Source: an uncultured Clostridia bacterium (GTDB lineage Bacteria > Bacillota_A > Clostridia > TANB77 > CAG-508). Taken from it: DNA of 59,666 nt. Positions 49,412 to 58,519 of the stretch are shown one piece after another. How positions within the stretch are numbered: the stretch's first letter is position 1; every line of letters begins with the position of its first letter. Below the pieces are notes generated by a model, which did not search any database, had not been told where the DNA came from, and was given only the letters and a program-made list of their open reading frames with translations. Position numbers and translations under genes: made by a program. The stretch spans positions 1 through 59,666 of the forward strand of contig CANQQF010000010.1 of NCBI GenBank assembly GCA_947625985.1. The letters are read 5' to 3'.

Positions 49412-50695
49412 ATGAATGTACAAGAATATTTGTCGAATTATTATAAAGGAACAAAAAATCCAACACTTTATGCAATGAAATATTTTATGAAGGAATTTAA
49501 TCATCCAGAAAAAGACTTAAAAGTAATACATATTGCAGGGACAAATGGTAAAGGAAGCTGTACTGAAATAATGACAAATATTTTGTATAAATCTGGATAT
49601 AAAGTGGGAAAATTTTTAAGTCCTCATTTAATAAATTATAATGAAAGAATAAGTATAAATAATAAAAATATAACAGATGAAGAAATGGAAAAATTAATTA
49701 AAAGAATACAACCTAAAATAGAAAAGTACAATAAGGAAAATGATATAAAAATAACATTATTTGAACTTGAAACAACAATGGCTTTGTTATTTTTTAGTGA
49801 AAATAAATGTGATTACGTTGTGTTAGAAACAGGATTAGGAGGTTTATATGATTGTACAAATGTTGTAAATCCTACTGTTTCAATAATAACAAGCGTAGGT
49901 TATGATCATATGCATATATTAGGAAATACACTAGAAAAAATCACAAAACATAAAGCAGGAATAATAAAAGATAACTCTGAAACTGTATTTATAGAACAAA
50001 AAGAAAAAGAAGTAAATCAAATAATATTAAATACATGTAAACAAAAAAATAATAAATTACATTTAATAAAACAAGAATATATATCTAATTACTCATATAA
50101 TAAAGAGTATCAAAAATTTGATTTTAAGGAATATAAAAATATACAAATTAATTTAAAAGGTAAGAAACAAATTAACAATACAAGTTTATGTATAGAATGT
50201 GTAGGGATATTAAATAATAAAGGAGCAAATATATCTGATGACAAATTAAGAGAAGCATTAAAGACAGTTATACACAAAGGTAGATTTGAAAGAATAAATG
50301 AAAATCCATTAGTTATTTATGATGGAGCACATAATAAATTAGCAATTGAAAATTTCATGAATAGTGTTGATATGTATTATAAAAATGAAAATAAAATTTA
50401 TATTGTATCTATATTAAAAACAAAAGACTATGAATCTATGATAAAAGAACTTTTAAAAGATAAAAAAGGTATATTTATTTTTACGAATGGAAACAATAAA
50501 GATAGGTATGTTTCAAAAGAAGTTTTATTGAAGTGCAGTATGAAATATACAAGTGATAAAAATATATTTACTGCGGAATTAGAACAAGCTTTAGATGCAA
50601 TAAAAAAATTAGATGGAAGTTATACGATTTTTATTATTGGAACTTTTTACATATATGGAACAGTTTTAGAAAAATTAGCTAAAAGTGAGCTATAA
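49412..50695 (+). CDS. folC: Folylpolyglutamate/dihydrofolate synthase
   Basis: FolC adds glutamate to dihydropteroate and folates. The 427-residue protein has the Mur-ligase-like P-loop IHIAGTNGKGSCTEIM (about residues 42-57), the FolC motif LSPHLINYNERISI, LETGLGGLYDCTNVV, the Mg-binding VGYDHMHILGNTLE, and the C-terminal YDGAHNKLAIENF. Ribosome site is AGAGGATTTTAAG. Its overlap-like spacing with the NUDIX gene indicates co-transcription. Confidence 0.95.
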   Translation: MNVQEYLSNYYKGTKNPTLYAMKYFMKEFNHPEKDLKVIHIAGTNGKGSCTEIMTNILYKSGYKVGKFLSPHLINYNERISINNKNITDEEMEKLIKRIQPKIEKYNKENDIKITLFELETTMALLFFSENKCDYVVLETGLGGLYDCTNVVNPTVSIITSVGYDHMHILGNTLEKITKHKAGIIKDNSETVFIEQKEKEVNQIILNTCKQKNNKLHLIKQEYISNYSYNKEYQKFDFKEYKNIQINLKGKKQINNTSLCIECVGILNNKGANISDDKLREALKTVIHKGRFERINENPLVIYDGAHNKLAIENFMNSVDMYYKNENKIYIVSILKTKDYESMIKELLKDKKGIFIFTNGNNKDRYVSKEVLLKCSMKYTSDKNIFTAELEQALDAIKKLDGSYTIFIIGTFYIYGTVLEKLAKSEL

Positions 50696-50718
50696 AAAAT
50701 AGATGAAAAGGAGAAAGT

Positions 50719-51258
50719 ATGGAAGATTTAATAAGTAAGTTAAATGTTATGTATGATGAGAAAGAAATTCAAGAAAGAATTCAAAAAGTAGCAGAGCAAA
50801 TTGACAAAGATTATCAAGGAAAAGAAGTTGTTATAATATCAGTATTGAAAGGGGCAATATTTTTTACTGTAGACTTAGTTAAAAAGATGAAAACTCCTAT
50901 TATATTAGAAATGATACAAGTTTCTAGTTATCAAGGTACTCAGACAACTGGAAATGTTATAGTTAAGAAAGATTTAGATAGTGATATAGCAGGAAAAGAT
51001 GTACTAATAGTTGAAGATATTATTGATACAGGATATACTTTAAAATATTTAAAGGAATATTTGCTATCAAAAAATCCAAATAGTGTAAAGATTGCAGTTT
51101 TAGCAGATAAGAAAGAGAGAAGAAAAGTTAATGTAGATGTTGATTATACAGCTTTTGAAATAGAGAATAAATTTGTTGTAGGATATGGCTTTGATGTAGA
51201 TGAAATAGGAAGAAACATACCATTTATAGGTTATGTAAAAGATGGAGAATCAATTTAA
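50719..51258 (+). CDS. hpt: Hypoxanthine phosphoribosyltransferase
   Basis: Hpt converts hypoxanthine or guanine and PRPP to IMP or GMP. The 179-residue protein matches the family: VVIISVLKGAIFFTVDLV, the flexible-loop SSYQGTQTTG, the PRPP-binding LIVEDIIDTGYTLKYL, and FVVGYGFDVDEIGRNIPFIG at the end. GGAG precedes the ATG. Confidence 0.95.
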   Translation: MEDLISKLNVMYDEKEIQERIQKVAEQIDKDYQGKEVVIISVLKGAIFFTVDLVKKMKTPIILEMIQVSSYQGTQTTGNVIVKKDLDSDIAGKDVLIVEDIIDTGYTLKYLKEYLLSKNPNSVKIAVLADKKERRKVNVDVDYTAFEIENKFVVGYGFDVDEIGRNIPFIGYVKDGESI

Positions 51259-51264
51259 ATATAT

Positions 51265-51294
51265 TTGACATAAATGGTAGTAGTGTGGTATAAT
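51265..51294 (+). promoter_or_regulatory. Consensus promoter of the leader RNA
   Basis: TTGACA (51265-51270), 18-nt spacer, TATAAT (51289-51294), immediately after hpt. Confidence 0.8.
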
Positions 51295-51299
51295 CGATA

Positions 51300-51450
51300 C
51301 ATAAATAAGAGTTTATCTAAGAACTGAAAAGTTTGAGCGGTAAAGGGTGACGCAAATAATAGTGTTGCTTACACTTATAAAGTGAGATTATAACAGGTCT
51401 TGCAAAGGAGTCTTAAAAAAATAGATTTCTTTGCGAGGCTTTTTTTATTA
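51300..51450 (+). ncRNA. Structured leader RNA ending in a terminator (unidentified)
   Basis: A transcript of about 150 nt is bounded by a consensus promoter and a terminator with arms CTTGCAAAG (51399-51407) and CTTTGCGAG (51429-51437), then a T-run. Inside are an AACT-GAAA-AGTT hairpin, an AGTGT/ACACT hairpin and CGCAAA at 51351-51356. The last of these could pair with TTTGCG of the terminator and compete with it. This is the design of a riboswitch or attenuator controlling the kinase/GNAT genes, but a stand-alone small RNA is equally possible. It does not match T-box, TPP, SAM, glycine, purine or c-di-GMP-I patterns that I know. Confidence 0.5.
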
Positions 51451-51539
51451 ATATAGTAATCCAGAGAGTTTTATAAAATACTTAAAAAAACAAAAAGTTA
51501 AAAGGTTTTATATCAAAAATAGGAAAGGGAGAGATAAAC

Positions 51540-52109
51540 ATGGCAAAATTTGTATTAATAATTGGACCACAAGCAGTAGGAAAAATGACAGTAGGTCAAG
51601 AACTCGAAAAAATAACAGGACTAAAACTTTTACATAATCATATGACACTAGATTTAGTTTCAAAATTTTTTGATTTTGATAACCACAGAAAAAAGCTGTC
51701 AGAAATTAGTGATTTATTTAGATTCACTTTATTTGAAGAAGTTGCAAAAAGTGATTTAAAAGGAATGATTTTTACACTTATGCTATGTTTTGAAAGAGAT
51801 GAAGAATTAGAGTATATAGAAAGAATCAAGAAAATATATGAAGATAATAATGGGGAGTTTTATATGGTCGAATTGGAAACAAATTTAGAAGAAAGATTGA
51901 GAAGAAATAAAACTGCTAATAGATTAGAACATAAACCATCTAAAAGAGATTTAGAATGGAGTAAAAAAGACATACTGAGATCTGTTGATATACACCGTTT
52001 GTATTCTAATCCAGGCGAAATTAAATATAAAAATTATTTAAGAATAGATAATACGGATATATCAGCAAAGAAAGTAGCAAAAATGATAAAAGAAAAATTT
52101 AAATTATAA
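51540..52109 (+). CDS. P-loop kinase-like protein
   Basis: The 189-residue protein has an N-terminal Walker A (LIIGPQAVGKMTVGQELEK, residues 6-24), a substrate-like region LLHNHMTLDLVSKFFDF, and an R-rich lid-like part (ERLRRNKTANRLEHKPSKRD). It resembles the shikimate/nucleoside-kinase-like proteins that phosphorylate small molecules, including some antibiotic kinases. GGGAG precedes the ATG. It begins the accessory run after the leader RNA, followed directly by two acetyltransferase genes. Confidence 0.72.
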   Translation: MAKFVLIIGPQAVGKMTVGQELEKITGLKLLHNHMTLDLVSKFFDFDNHRKKLSEISDLFRFTLFEEVAKSDLKGMIFTLMLCFERDEELEYIERIKKIYEDNNGEFYMVELETNLEERLRRNKTANRLEHKPSKRDLEWSKKDILRSVDIHRLYSNPGEIKYKNYLRIDNTDISAKKVAKMIKEKFKL

Positions 52110-52122
52110 AGGAAGTAATAAA

Positions 52123-53724
52123 ATGATAAAAATTAGAAATGTAGAAGAGAAAGATATTGAAAAAGTAGTAGATATACAAATACGTAGTTGGCAATCTACA
52201 TATAAAGGAATTGTTGATGAGGACTATTTGAAAAATATGAATAATGAAGAACAAGTAAAACAAAGAATAGAAAAAAGAAAAAAAGATTACAAATCAAACG
52301 GATTTATTGTTCCAGAAATCAATAATGAAGTAGTAGGATTTTGTAGATATTCAGATTCAAGATATGTATCTAATTATGATGGAATAGATTGTGAAATTTT
52401 TGCATTATACATTGAACCACAAATGAAAAGAAAAGGGGTTGGAAGTGCATTAGTCAAATTTGTTATAAATGAATTTAAAAATAAAGGTTATAAAAAAATG
52501 GCTATAGGATGTTTGAAAGAAAATAAATCATCAAGAAAATTCTACGAAAAAATAGGAGGAGAATTATATTTAGAAAGAAATTTTGAAATAGAAGGAAAAA
52601 ACTATAAAGAAGTAGTTTATATTTATGATGTGAATGAAGTATACAATTATTTTAATCAAACAAAAGCTTTTGGAGAGATAAAGTTGGTATTTCCAACAGA
52701 AGAATATAAAAAACAAGTAGAAGATTATTTACAAGAACATTTTGATAATGGAGAATATGATTTAAATGGAGATGGCGGACTAGAAACTATTAAAGATTTC
52801 GATAAATGGTTAAAAAAAATTAAAAATGATAGAACAAGAGAAAACGTTGAAGATGGAAGAGTTCCCGCTTCAATGTATTTAGGAATAAGAAAACTAGATA
52901 ATAAAGTTGTAGGGACATTGCAGATTAGACATGAACTTAATGAAAAATTATTAAAAAATTGTGGTCATATTGGATATGGAGTACGTCCTTCTGAAAGAAA
53001 AAAAGGATATGTTACAGAAATGATACGATTAGCTTTAGACAAAGCTAAAAAAATAGGAATAAATAGAGTTTTAATGGTATGTTATAAAGATAATATTGGA
53101 TCAAAAAAAGCTATTATAAAAAATGGTGGAGTTTTAGAAAATGAGATTCCAGCAGAAAATGGAAAAATAGATCAAAGGTACTGGATAAGCCTGAAAAAGA
53201 AATTTGCAAATAGTTTAAAGAATTATGACAATGTTATACAAGTCGAGCAGAGGCAAAAAGCAATTGATGCAGATGATTTTAAAGGTGATTTATATCTTAA
53301 CAATTTTATCGAAATTTCAGATCCATTTGTATTACAAGAAGGGATAGAAAAAGGTCTTTGTATTCAAGATTCAGGATATAAATGGCTAGAATTTTATGAC
53401 TATAATTCAAAAATAAGATTAACAGCAATTTATGATGATAAAAATGAATTAATAGAATCTTATTTTGATATAGCAAGGGGAATTGGAAAAGAAAATAATA
53501 TACCTTATGAAGATGATTTTTATCTAGATGTAGTAATTAGGCCAGATGGAAAGATTTTTTTATTAGATGAAAATGAATTTGAAGAAGCTTACAAAAAATA
53601 CGAAATGACAAAAAAGGAATATGATGAAGGGTATAGATTAGCGTATAATTTAATGGAAGAACTTAAAGGGAAAGAAAAACAAGTTAAACAATTTGTGGAC
53701 AAATATTTAAATGAAATGATTTAA
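52123..53724 (+). CDS. Fusion protein: two GNAT acetyltransferase domains plus DUF402
   Basis: The 533-residue protein joins three domains. Residues 1-165 are a GNAT with IRSWQSTYKGIVDEDYL and acetyl-CoA loop MKRKGVGSALVKF. Residues 175-360 are a second GNAT with GVRPSERKKGYVTEMIRLAL and the YKDNIGSKKAIIKNGG pattern. Residues 365-533 match DUF402, with EFYDYNSKIRLTAIYDD and LDVVIRPDGKIFLLDENEFE; members of that family are nucleoside-diphosphate or fluorophosphonate-related phosphatases. Acetylation and hydrolysis in one chain suggest detoxification of a nucleotide-like or antibiotic substrate. GGAAG precedes the ATG. Confidence 0.82.
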   Translation: MIKIRNVEEKDIEKVVDIQIRSWQSTYKGIVDEDYLKNMNNEEQVKQRIEKRKKDYKSNGFIVPEINNEVVGFCRYSDSRYVSNYDGIDCEIFALYIEPQMKRKGVGSALVKFVINEFKNKGYKKMAIGCLKENKSSRKFYEKIGGELYLERNFEIEGKNYKEVVYIYDVNEVYNYFNQTKAFGEIKLVFPTEEYKKQVEDYLQEHFDNGEYDLNGDGGLETIKDFDKWLKKIKNDRTRENVEDGRVPASMYLGIRKLDNKVVGTLQIRHELNEKLLKNCGHIGYGVRPSERKKGYVTEMIRLALDKAKKIGINRVLMVCYKDNIGSKKAIIKNGGVLENEIPAENGKIDQRYWISLKKKFANSLKNYDNVIQVEQRQKAIDADDFKGDLYLNNFIEISDPFVLQEGIEKGLCIQDSGYKWLEFYDYNSKIRLTAIYDDKNELIESYFDIARGIGKENNIPYEDDFYLDVVIRPDGKIFLLDENEFEEAYKKYEMTKKEYDEGYRLAYNLMEELKGKEKQVKQFVDKYLNEMI

Positions 53725-53756
53725 TAAAAAATGATAGGAAGGGAAGGTATATTAAA

Positions 53757-54317
53757 ATGAAGTATTTTAAAAAATTAGTAGGAGAAAGAATTTATTTATC
53801 ACCAAGAAGCACTGAAGATGCCGAACAATTTACAGAATGGTTGAATGATTTTGAAACAACAGATTATCTGGGAAGTAGTGGAAAAATAATGTCTTTAGAA
53901 GGAGAAAAAGAATATCTACAAAACAATTCTAATCCTGAAGGTAATTTTGTAATTGTTACTTTAGATGAAGATAAATTTATTGGAACAGTATCATTAGAAG
54001 GAATAGACAGAATTAATAGAACAGCAACTTTAGGAATTTTTATTGGGGATAAAGCGTATAGAAGTAATGGATACGGAACAGAAGCAATAAGGTTAATATT
54101 AGAGTATGGTTTTAATTATATGAACTTAAACAATATAAAGTTGGATGTTATGGGATTTAACGAAAGAGCCATAAAATGTTATAAAAAATGTGGATTTAAA
54201 GAAATAGGAAAGAGGCGAGAATGCAAATTTGTAAATGGAAAATATTATGATAGTATTTCTATGGATATTTTAGCAAGAGAATTTACAGGAGATTACATAA
54301 AAAATAAAAACATATAA
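53757..54317 (+). CDS. RimJ/RimL-type GNAT acetyltransferase
   Basis: The 186-residue protein begins KLVGERIYLSPRSTEDAEQF, typical of RimJ/RimL-like acetyltransferases. It has the acetyl-CoA loop IFIGDKAYRSNGYGTEAIRL (about residues 95-114), followed by NNIKLDVMGFNERAIKCYKKCGFKE (in parts). The family acetylates protein N-termini, polyamines or antibiotics. It is the last of three consecutive transferase/kinase genes, 32 bases after the fusion gene with GGAAGGG upstream. Confidence 0.9.
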   Translation: MKYFKKLVGERIYLSPRSTEDAEQFTEWLNDFETTDYLGSSGKIMSLEGEKEYLQNNSNPEGNFVIVTLDEDKFIGTVSLEGIDRINRTATLGIFIGDKAYRSNGYGTEAIRLILEYGFNYMNLNNIKLDVMGFNERAIKCYKKCGFKEIGKRRECKFVNGKYYDSISMDILAREFTGDYIKNKNI

Positions 54318-54376
54318 TTGAAAATATTTGAAAAATATGATATATATATACTCTGAAAAGATTGGAGGAATAAAAA

Positions 54377-54511
54377 ATGACAAAGGAACAAGCAAAAGTA
54401 AAAATTGAACAATTTTTAAGATTACAAGAAATATACAAAAAAAACGAAAGTGAAAAGATGCTTGAAGAAGCATATAATAAAGTAAAAAATGAAAATAAGG
54501 ATGTGAAATAA
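54377..54511 (+). CDS. Small charged protein, 44 residues
   Basis: A short ORF with TTGGAGGAA upstream encodes a Lys/Glu-rich helical protein beginning MTKEQAKVKIEQFLRLQEIY. Its stop overlaps the ATG of the first metallopeptidase-like gene as TAATG, so it is translationally coupled. The strong ribosome site and coupling make it a real gene. Possible roles are an inhibitor, an adaptor, or simply a coupling peptide; none is shown. Confidence 0.7.
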   Translation: MTKEQAKVKIEQFLRLQEIYKKNESEKMLEEAYNKVKNENKDVK

Positions 54512-55827
54512 TGAATAGGCAGGAACGTAAACAATTAGAGAAAGAAGAAATTATAAAAGTATTAAGATATTTTAGAGACAATAAACTAGAAGAAAATGAT
54601 GATGAAATTATTAATAATTTAGAGCAAAGTATAGCAAAAGTTTTAAAACTTGAATTAGATAATTTAGAAATGAATATTAAATTTGATGAGAGCAACCCTG
54701 AAGATATAGAAAAAAATGATATCGCACTATATTTTATTAATTCTAATGAAGTAGAAGGAAATGACTTTAGTAAAAGTTTTAAACAAGCAGGGGGATTTGT
54801 ACCACAGATAGATGGAAAACCATATATAGAGCTTTCTAAAGATTATTTTTATAACTATTTAAAAAGTGATAATAGTGCTGTTAGATTGTATATTGCAAAC
54901 AATATATTTCAATCTTTATTACATGAAATAAGGCACTATCAGCAATATTTAATGACAAAACAATGTGTTAGTAGTAGAGAAGCTATGATGTTTGCAAAAG
55001 ATTATATAATTGCAGGATTTGCACCAGAAGTATATAAAGATAGTTATAAATCATTTGCTATTGAAAATGATGCTAATGCATCATCTGAAAAAGAGTTTCA
55101 AGAAATTTTCGGAGAAGAAGAACACTCACAAAAATCTAAAGTTCTATATGAAGGAGAACGAGACACAGGAATGTATACATATGAAACTATTGATAGAAGA
55201 GGAAATATACAAAAACACATGGAAGAAAGAGAAGAAGTGACTCAAAAATTAATAGATTATATAATATGTAATGAAAAAATTGAGGAAGTATTTAAATTTT
55301 GTCCAATTCTCCTTAAAGAATATAATGAAGATTTTACTAAGAAATCAACTTGTGAATTAATAAGTAATATGAAAGGCGAAGTTGATTTTTTGGCTAGGAT
55401 TGATTTTTTAGAAGAAGATGATAAGCAAAAATTGATAAAGAATGCTCAAGAGATGTATTATGATATGATTTATAGAAGTTTATTACAAAATAAAGAAGAA
55501 CGCAAAGAAATACCAAATGAGTTTGACAAAGATGAGATTGTAGAAATATTACATAATATGAAAGAAAACTTTAATGAAGAAAGAGATTTTAAAATAGGAC
55601 AGGCTGAAAAGAAATGGAAAGTCCAAAGTGAAGGATCTAAATTACTACCAATGCAGTTCCGTACAGATAAGAGTGATGATGAATTAAAAGAAGAACTAGA
55701 ATTGAAAGTAAATAGAATTAAAGCTTATTATAAATTTAGAGAGGATTTTCTTGACAGTATGGAAACGGATTTGTTTGGAAAAAAAGAGCAAAAAGACTAT
55801 ATAAGTAATGAGGATGAAGAAAGATAA
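54511..55827 (+). CDS. HExxH metallopeptidase-like protein, copy 1
   Basis: The 438-residue protein has a zincin motif LLHEIRHYQQY with H138, E139 and H142, and a likely third ligand E185 in AIENDANA, 43 residues on. This fits a gluzincin-type zinc protease. The N-terminus is charged (NRQERKQLEKEEIIKVLRYF) and there is no signal peptide, so it acts in the cytoplasm, or is exported by other means. The C-terminal 200 residues are helical and charged. A paralog follows directly. I do not recognise the family. Confidence 0.72.
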   Translation: MNRQERKQLEKEEIIKVLRYFRDNKLEENDDEIINNLEQSIAKVLKLELDNLEMNIKFDESNPEDIEKNDIALYFINSNEVEGNDFSKSFKQAGGFVPQIDGKPYIELSKDYFYNYLKSDNSAVRLYIANNIFQSLLHEIRHYQQYLMTKQCVSSREAMMFAKDYIIAGFAPEVYKDSYKSFAIENDANASSEKEFQEIFGEEEHSQKSKVLYEGERDTGMYTYETIDRRGNIQKHMEEREEVTQKLIDYIICNEKIEEVFKFCPILLKEYNEDFTKKSTCELISNMKGEVDFLARIDFLEEDDKQKLIKNAQEMYYDMIYRSLLQNKEERKEIPNEFDKDEIVEILHNMKENFNEERDFKIGQAEKKWKVQSEGSKLLPMQFRTDKSDDELKEELELKVNRIKAYYKFREDFLDSMETDLFGKKEQKDYISNEDEER

Positions 55828-55839
55828 GGATGTGGAAAG

Positions 55840-57240
55840 ATGACAAGAGAAGAACGTAAAGAACTAGAAAAAGAAGAAATTGAAAATATGATTGCATACT
55901 TTTTATATAATGCTTTAGATGTAAATGATGAAGAGACTATTTCTATACTTGAAAAAAAGTTAAATAGGATATTTAAATATGAAATAGATAATATAGGCTT
56001 AGGAATTAAATTTGATGAGGAAGATCCACAAAATAAAGAGAAAAATGATATAACATTACATCTAATCAATTATGACGAAAATGATGAGAACGATGAAAAT
56101 AATGAGAACGATGAAAATAATGAGAACGATGAAAATAATAATGATGATTTAAATAACGAAGAAACAGATACTAATGATAAAGAGGAAAAAGGTTCTGCAG
56201 GAGGATTTTTACCATCAGTAGATGGAAAGCCATATATAATTATTAATACAAAATATTTCTATGATGCATTATCAAATGAAGATGAAGCTACTAGGATTTT
56301 CATGACTCAATATATGATTCATGCTTTATTTCATGAAATAAGACATTATCAACAATATTTATTAGCTATGCAAAGTATTAGCAGTAAAGAAACAATGATG
56401 TTTGCAAGAGATTATGTAATGGCTACATATACACCACAAACATATGATGAAAATTATTATTCTTATGGAATAGAGAATGATGCAAACTTGCATGCAACAG
56501 AAATGTATATGGATTTAATGGGAAATGATGAATACTTATATAGATCAAAGATTTTATATGATGGAGAATTAAATACAGGAAAATATAAATTCAAAGCAAG
56601 AGATATAGATACTAATGAGACCTTTTATTATATGGAAGAAAGAGATGATATTTCTGATATAATTCTTGATACTATAATATGTCAAGAAAAAGTAGGAGAA
56701 GCTTTTAAACTTTGTCCTATTTTACTTAAAGAATATAATATAGATTTCACAAAAAAAGGAGCATTAGAATTAATAAAAAATATGCAAGGAGAAGTTGATT
56801 TTTTATCTAGATTAGATTTTTTAGAGGATGAAACTAGAGAAAAAATGGTAAAAAATGCAAAGGAAATGTATCATGACTTAATATTTAGAGCTTTTAAGAC
56901 AACATCAGATCAGGAGTTTCTACAAATAACTAATGAAATTGATAAAGAAGAATTGCATAATATGTTAACCGAAATGAAGGACGAATTCAATGAAGAAAGG
57001 GATAAAAAAATTCTTAAAGCAGAAAAAATGTGGTATGCTAGAAGTAGAAGTGAAGGTATGATACCAGAAATGTTTTATTCTGAAAAAAATCCTTTTGAAC
57101 AATTAATGGATTTTGAGGAAGAAAGAAATATATATGAAGAAATGTATAAAAGAAAAGAAGAAACTATTGATGTTTTACATGCAATTTTATGTGATTTTGT
57201 AGAAGAACAAGATATAGAAGATGAAAAAGAAATTTTTTGA
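55840..57240 (+). CDS. HExxH metallopeptidase-like protein, copy 2
   Basis: This 466-residue paralog of the preceding gene shares its start (TREERKELEKEEIENMIAYF), the zinc motif LFHEIRHYQQY with H165, E166 and H169, and the likely ligand E212 in GIENDANLHATE. It also shares FCPILLKEYN-like (LCPILLKEYNIDFTKKGA) and GEVDFLSRLDFLE segments. A low-complexity Asn/Glu/Asp insert (about residues 81-120), encoded by 18-base repeats, is absent from copy 1. The ribosome site is AAGGATGTGG. A terminator follows. Tandem duplication with diversification suggests two substrates or a toxin/immunity-like division, not shown. Confidence 0.72.
   Translation: MTREERKELEKEEIENMIAYFLYNALDVNDEETISILEKKLNRIFKYEIDNIGLGIKFDEEDPQNKEKNDITLHLINYDENDENDENNENDENNENDENNNDDLNNEETDTNDKEEKGSAGGFLPSVDGKPYIIINTKYFYDALSNEDEATRIFMTQYMIHALFHEIRHYQQYLLAMQSISSKETMMFARDYVMATYTPQTYDENYYSYGIENDANLHATEMYMDLMGNDEYLYRSKILYDGELNTGKYKFKARDIDTNETFYYMEERDDISDIILDTIICQEKVGEAFKLCPILLKEYNIDFTKKGALELIKNMQGEVDFLSRLDFLEDETREKMVKNAKEMYHDLIFRAFKTTSDQEFLQITNEIDKEELHNMLTEMKDEFNEERDKKILKAEKMWYARSRSEGMIPEMFYSEKNPFEQLMDFEEERNIYEEMYKRKEETIDVLHAILCDFVEEQDIEDEKEIF
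56080..56150 (+). repeat. 18-base repeats coding for END/ENN units
   Basis: GAAAATGATGAGAACGAT-like units occur about three times in a row, encoding Asn/Glu/Asp-rich hexapeptides. Length is a multiple of three, so expansion keeps the frame. Confidence 0.7.
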
Positions 57241-57242
57241 TA

Positions 57243-57281
57243 AAAAAATAAGTTGTCTTATAGTGACAGCTTATTTTTTTG
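57243..57281 (+). terminator. Terminator after the metallopeptidase-like pair
   Basis: AAAAAATAAGTTGTC pairs with GACAGCTTATTTTTTT (one G-U pair) around a short loop, ending in a T-run. Confidence 0.85.
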
Positions 57282-57356
57282 AAAAAATTTTAAAAATTAT
57301 ATAAAACTAAATAAAATTTGGTGTATAATAAGTGCATAAAAGAAAGGAAGTAAAAT

Positions 57357-58259
57357 ATGGATAATTTTAAATCAGGATTTGTAGCAATTGTTGGAAGAAC
57401 TAATGTTGGTAAATCAACTTTAATTAATCAGTTAGTTGGTGAAAAAGTTGCTGCAATGGCTAACAAAGTTCAAACAACGAGGACAGCAATAAAAGGTATA
57501 GTAAATAGGGAAAATTCACAAATAATATTTATAGATACACCAGGAATTCATAAGCCTCGTACAAAGCTAAATAGAACAATGGTAGAAACATCTTTTGCAA
57601 CTATACCTGATTCTGACATAGTTTTATTTCTAATAGAAGCAACAAGTGAAGATATTGGTCGAGGAGATCGTATGATATTAGAAAAAATAAAAGAATCAAA
57701 ACGAAAAACAATTTTAATAATAAATAAAATTGATTTAGTAAAAAGAGAAAAATTACTAAAATTAATAGATATATATAGTAAAGAATATGAATTTGAAGCA
57801 GTTATACCAATATCTGCAACACAGTCAAAATATAAAAATATAATTTTAGATGAAATTGAAAAGAACCTTAAAGAAGGTCCAGCATATTATAATATAGAAG
57901 AATATACAGACCAAACTGTAAGACAACTTGCAGAGGAAACAATTAGAGAAAAAGCACTTAAATTATTAGATCAGGAAGTACCACATGGAATATATATCGA
58001 AGTTGAAAAGATGAACTTGAGAAAAAATAAAAATGGTGAAGATATCTATGATATTGAGGCAACAATTTATTGTTTAAGAAAATCTCATAAAGGAATTATA
58101 ATTGGAAAAAATGGAGAAATGTTAAAACGTATTGGTAGAGCAGCAAGGATTGATATGGAAAAGAATTTTGGAATTAAAGTCAACTTAAAAACATGGGTCA
58201 AAGTTAAGGAAGATTGGCAAGAAAATGATAGTATTGTCAATAAATTTAAATTAAACTAA
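57357..58259 (+). CDS. era: GTPase Era
   Basis: Era binds 16S rRNA and helps 30S assembly. The 300-residue protein has G1 GRTNVGKST (about residues 13-21), G2 KVQTTRTAIKGI, G3 DTPGIHKPRTKL, G4 NKID and the C-terminal KH domain IIIGKNGEMLKRIGRAARIDME. AAAGGAAG precedes the ATG and a TATAAT lies at 57324-57329 without a clear -35. Confidence 0.97.
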   Translation: MDNFKSGFVAIVGRTNVGKSTLINQLVGEKVAAMANKVQTTRTAIKGIVNRENSQIIFIDTPGIHKPRTKLNRTMVETSFATIPDSDIVLFLIEATSEDIGRGDRMILEKIKESKRKTILIINKIDLVKREKLLKLIDIYSKEYEFEAVIPISATQSKYKNIILDEIEKNLKEGPAYYNIEEYTDQTVRQLAEETIREKALKLLDQEVPHGIYIEVEKMNLRKNKNGEDIYDIEATIYCLRKSHKGIIIGKNGEMLKRIGRAARIDMEKNFGIKVNLKTWVKVKEDWQENDSIVNKFKLN

Positions 58260-58351
58260 GGAAATAAAAATTCTTTTGTTTTTTATTTAGTATAAAATTA
58301 TTGAAATATACAAATGATAGTAATATACAAAGAGCAAGGAGTGTGAATCTT

Positions 58352-58519
58352 ATGATTAAAAAAATCGCATGGGATACATTTAAAAATACAGGGGATATAA
58401 ATTCTTTTCTAGAATTTAAGCAAATTGAAAATATAGAAAATGATATTTTAAAGAAAGTAAAAGATAATAGTGAAGAAAATAATATGATTCAAAAAATACA
58501 AAAGGGAGATATAAAATAG
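58352..58519 (+). CDS. YqzL-like small protein
   Basis: The 55-residue protein starts MIKKIAWDTFKNTGDINSFL, the pattern of YqzL-type proteins that lie between era and recO in Bacillota. AAGGAG lies 10 nt before the ATG; the longer frame has no ribosome site. The stop overlaps the recO GTG start (TAGTG). The C-terminal half is a charged tail. Function unknown. Confidence 0.75.
   Translation: MIKKIAWDTFKNTGDINSFLEFKQIENIENDILKKVKDNSEENNMIQKIQKGDIK

Noticed and set aside
49428..49445. Perfect Spo0A box TTGTCGAA
   Set aside because: It lies inside the folC coding region away from any promoter and is best taken as chance.
51340..51360. T-box-like AGGGTG...ACGC segment
   Set aside because: There is no stem I or specifier loop; only about 50 bases separate it from the promoter, and the T-box core is incomplete.
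51340..51360. c-di-GMP-I riboswitch resemblance (GACGCAAA and a GAAA loop)
   Set aside because: The required first conserved segment (CACAGGGCAAACC-like) is absent and the order of elements is wrong.
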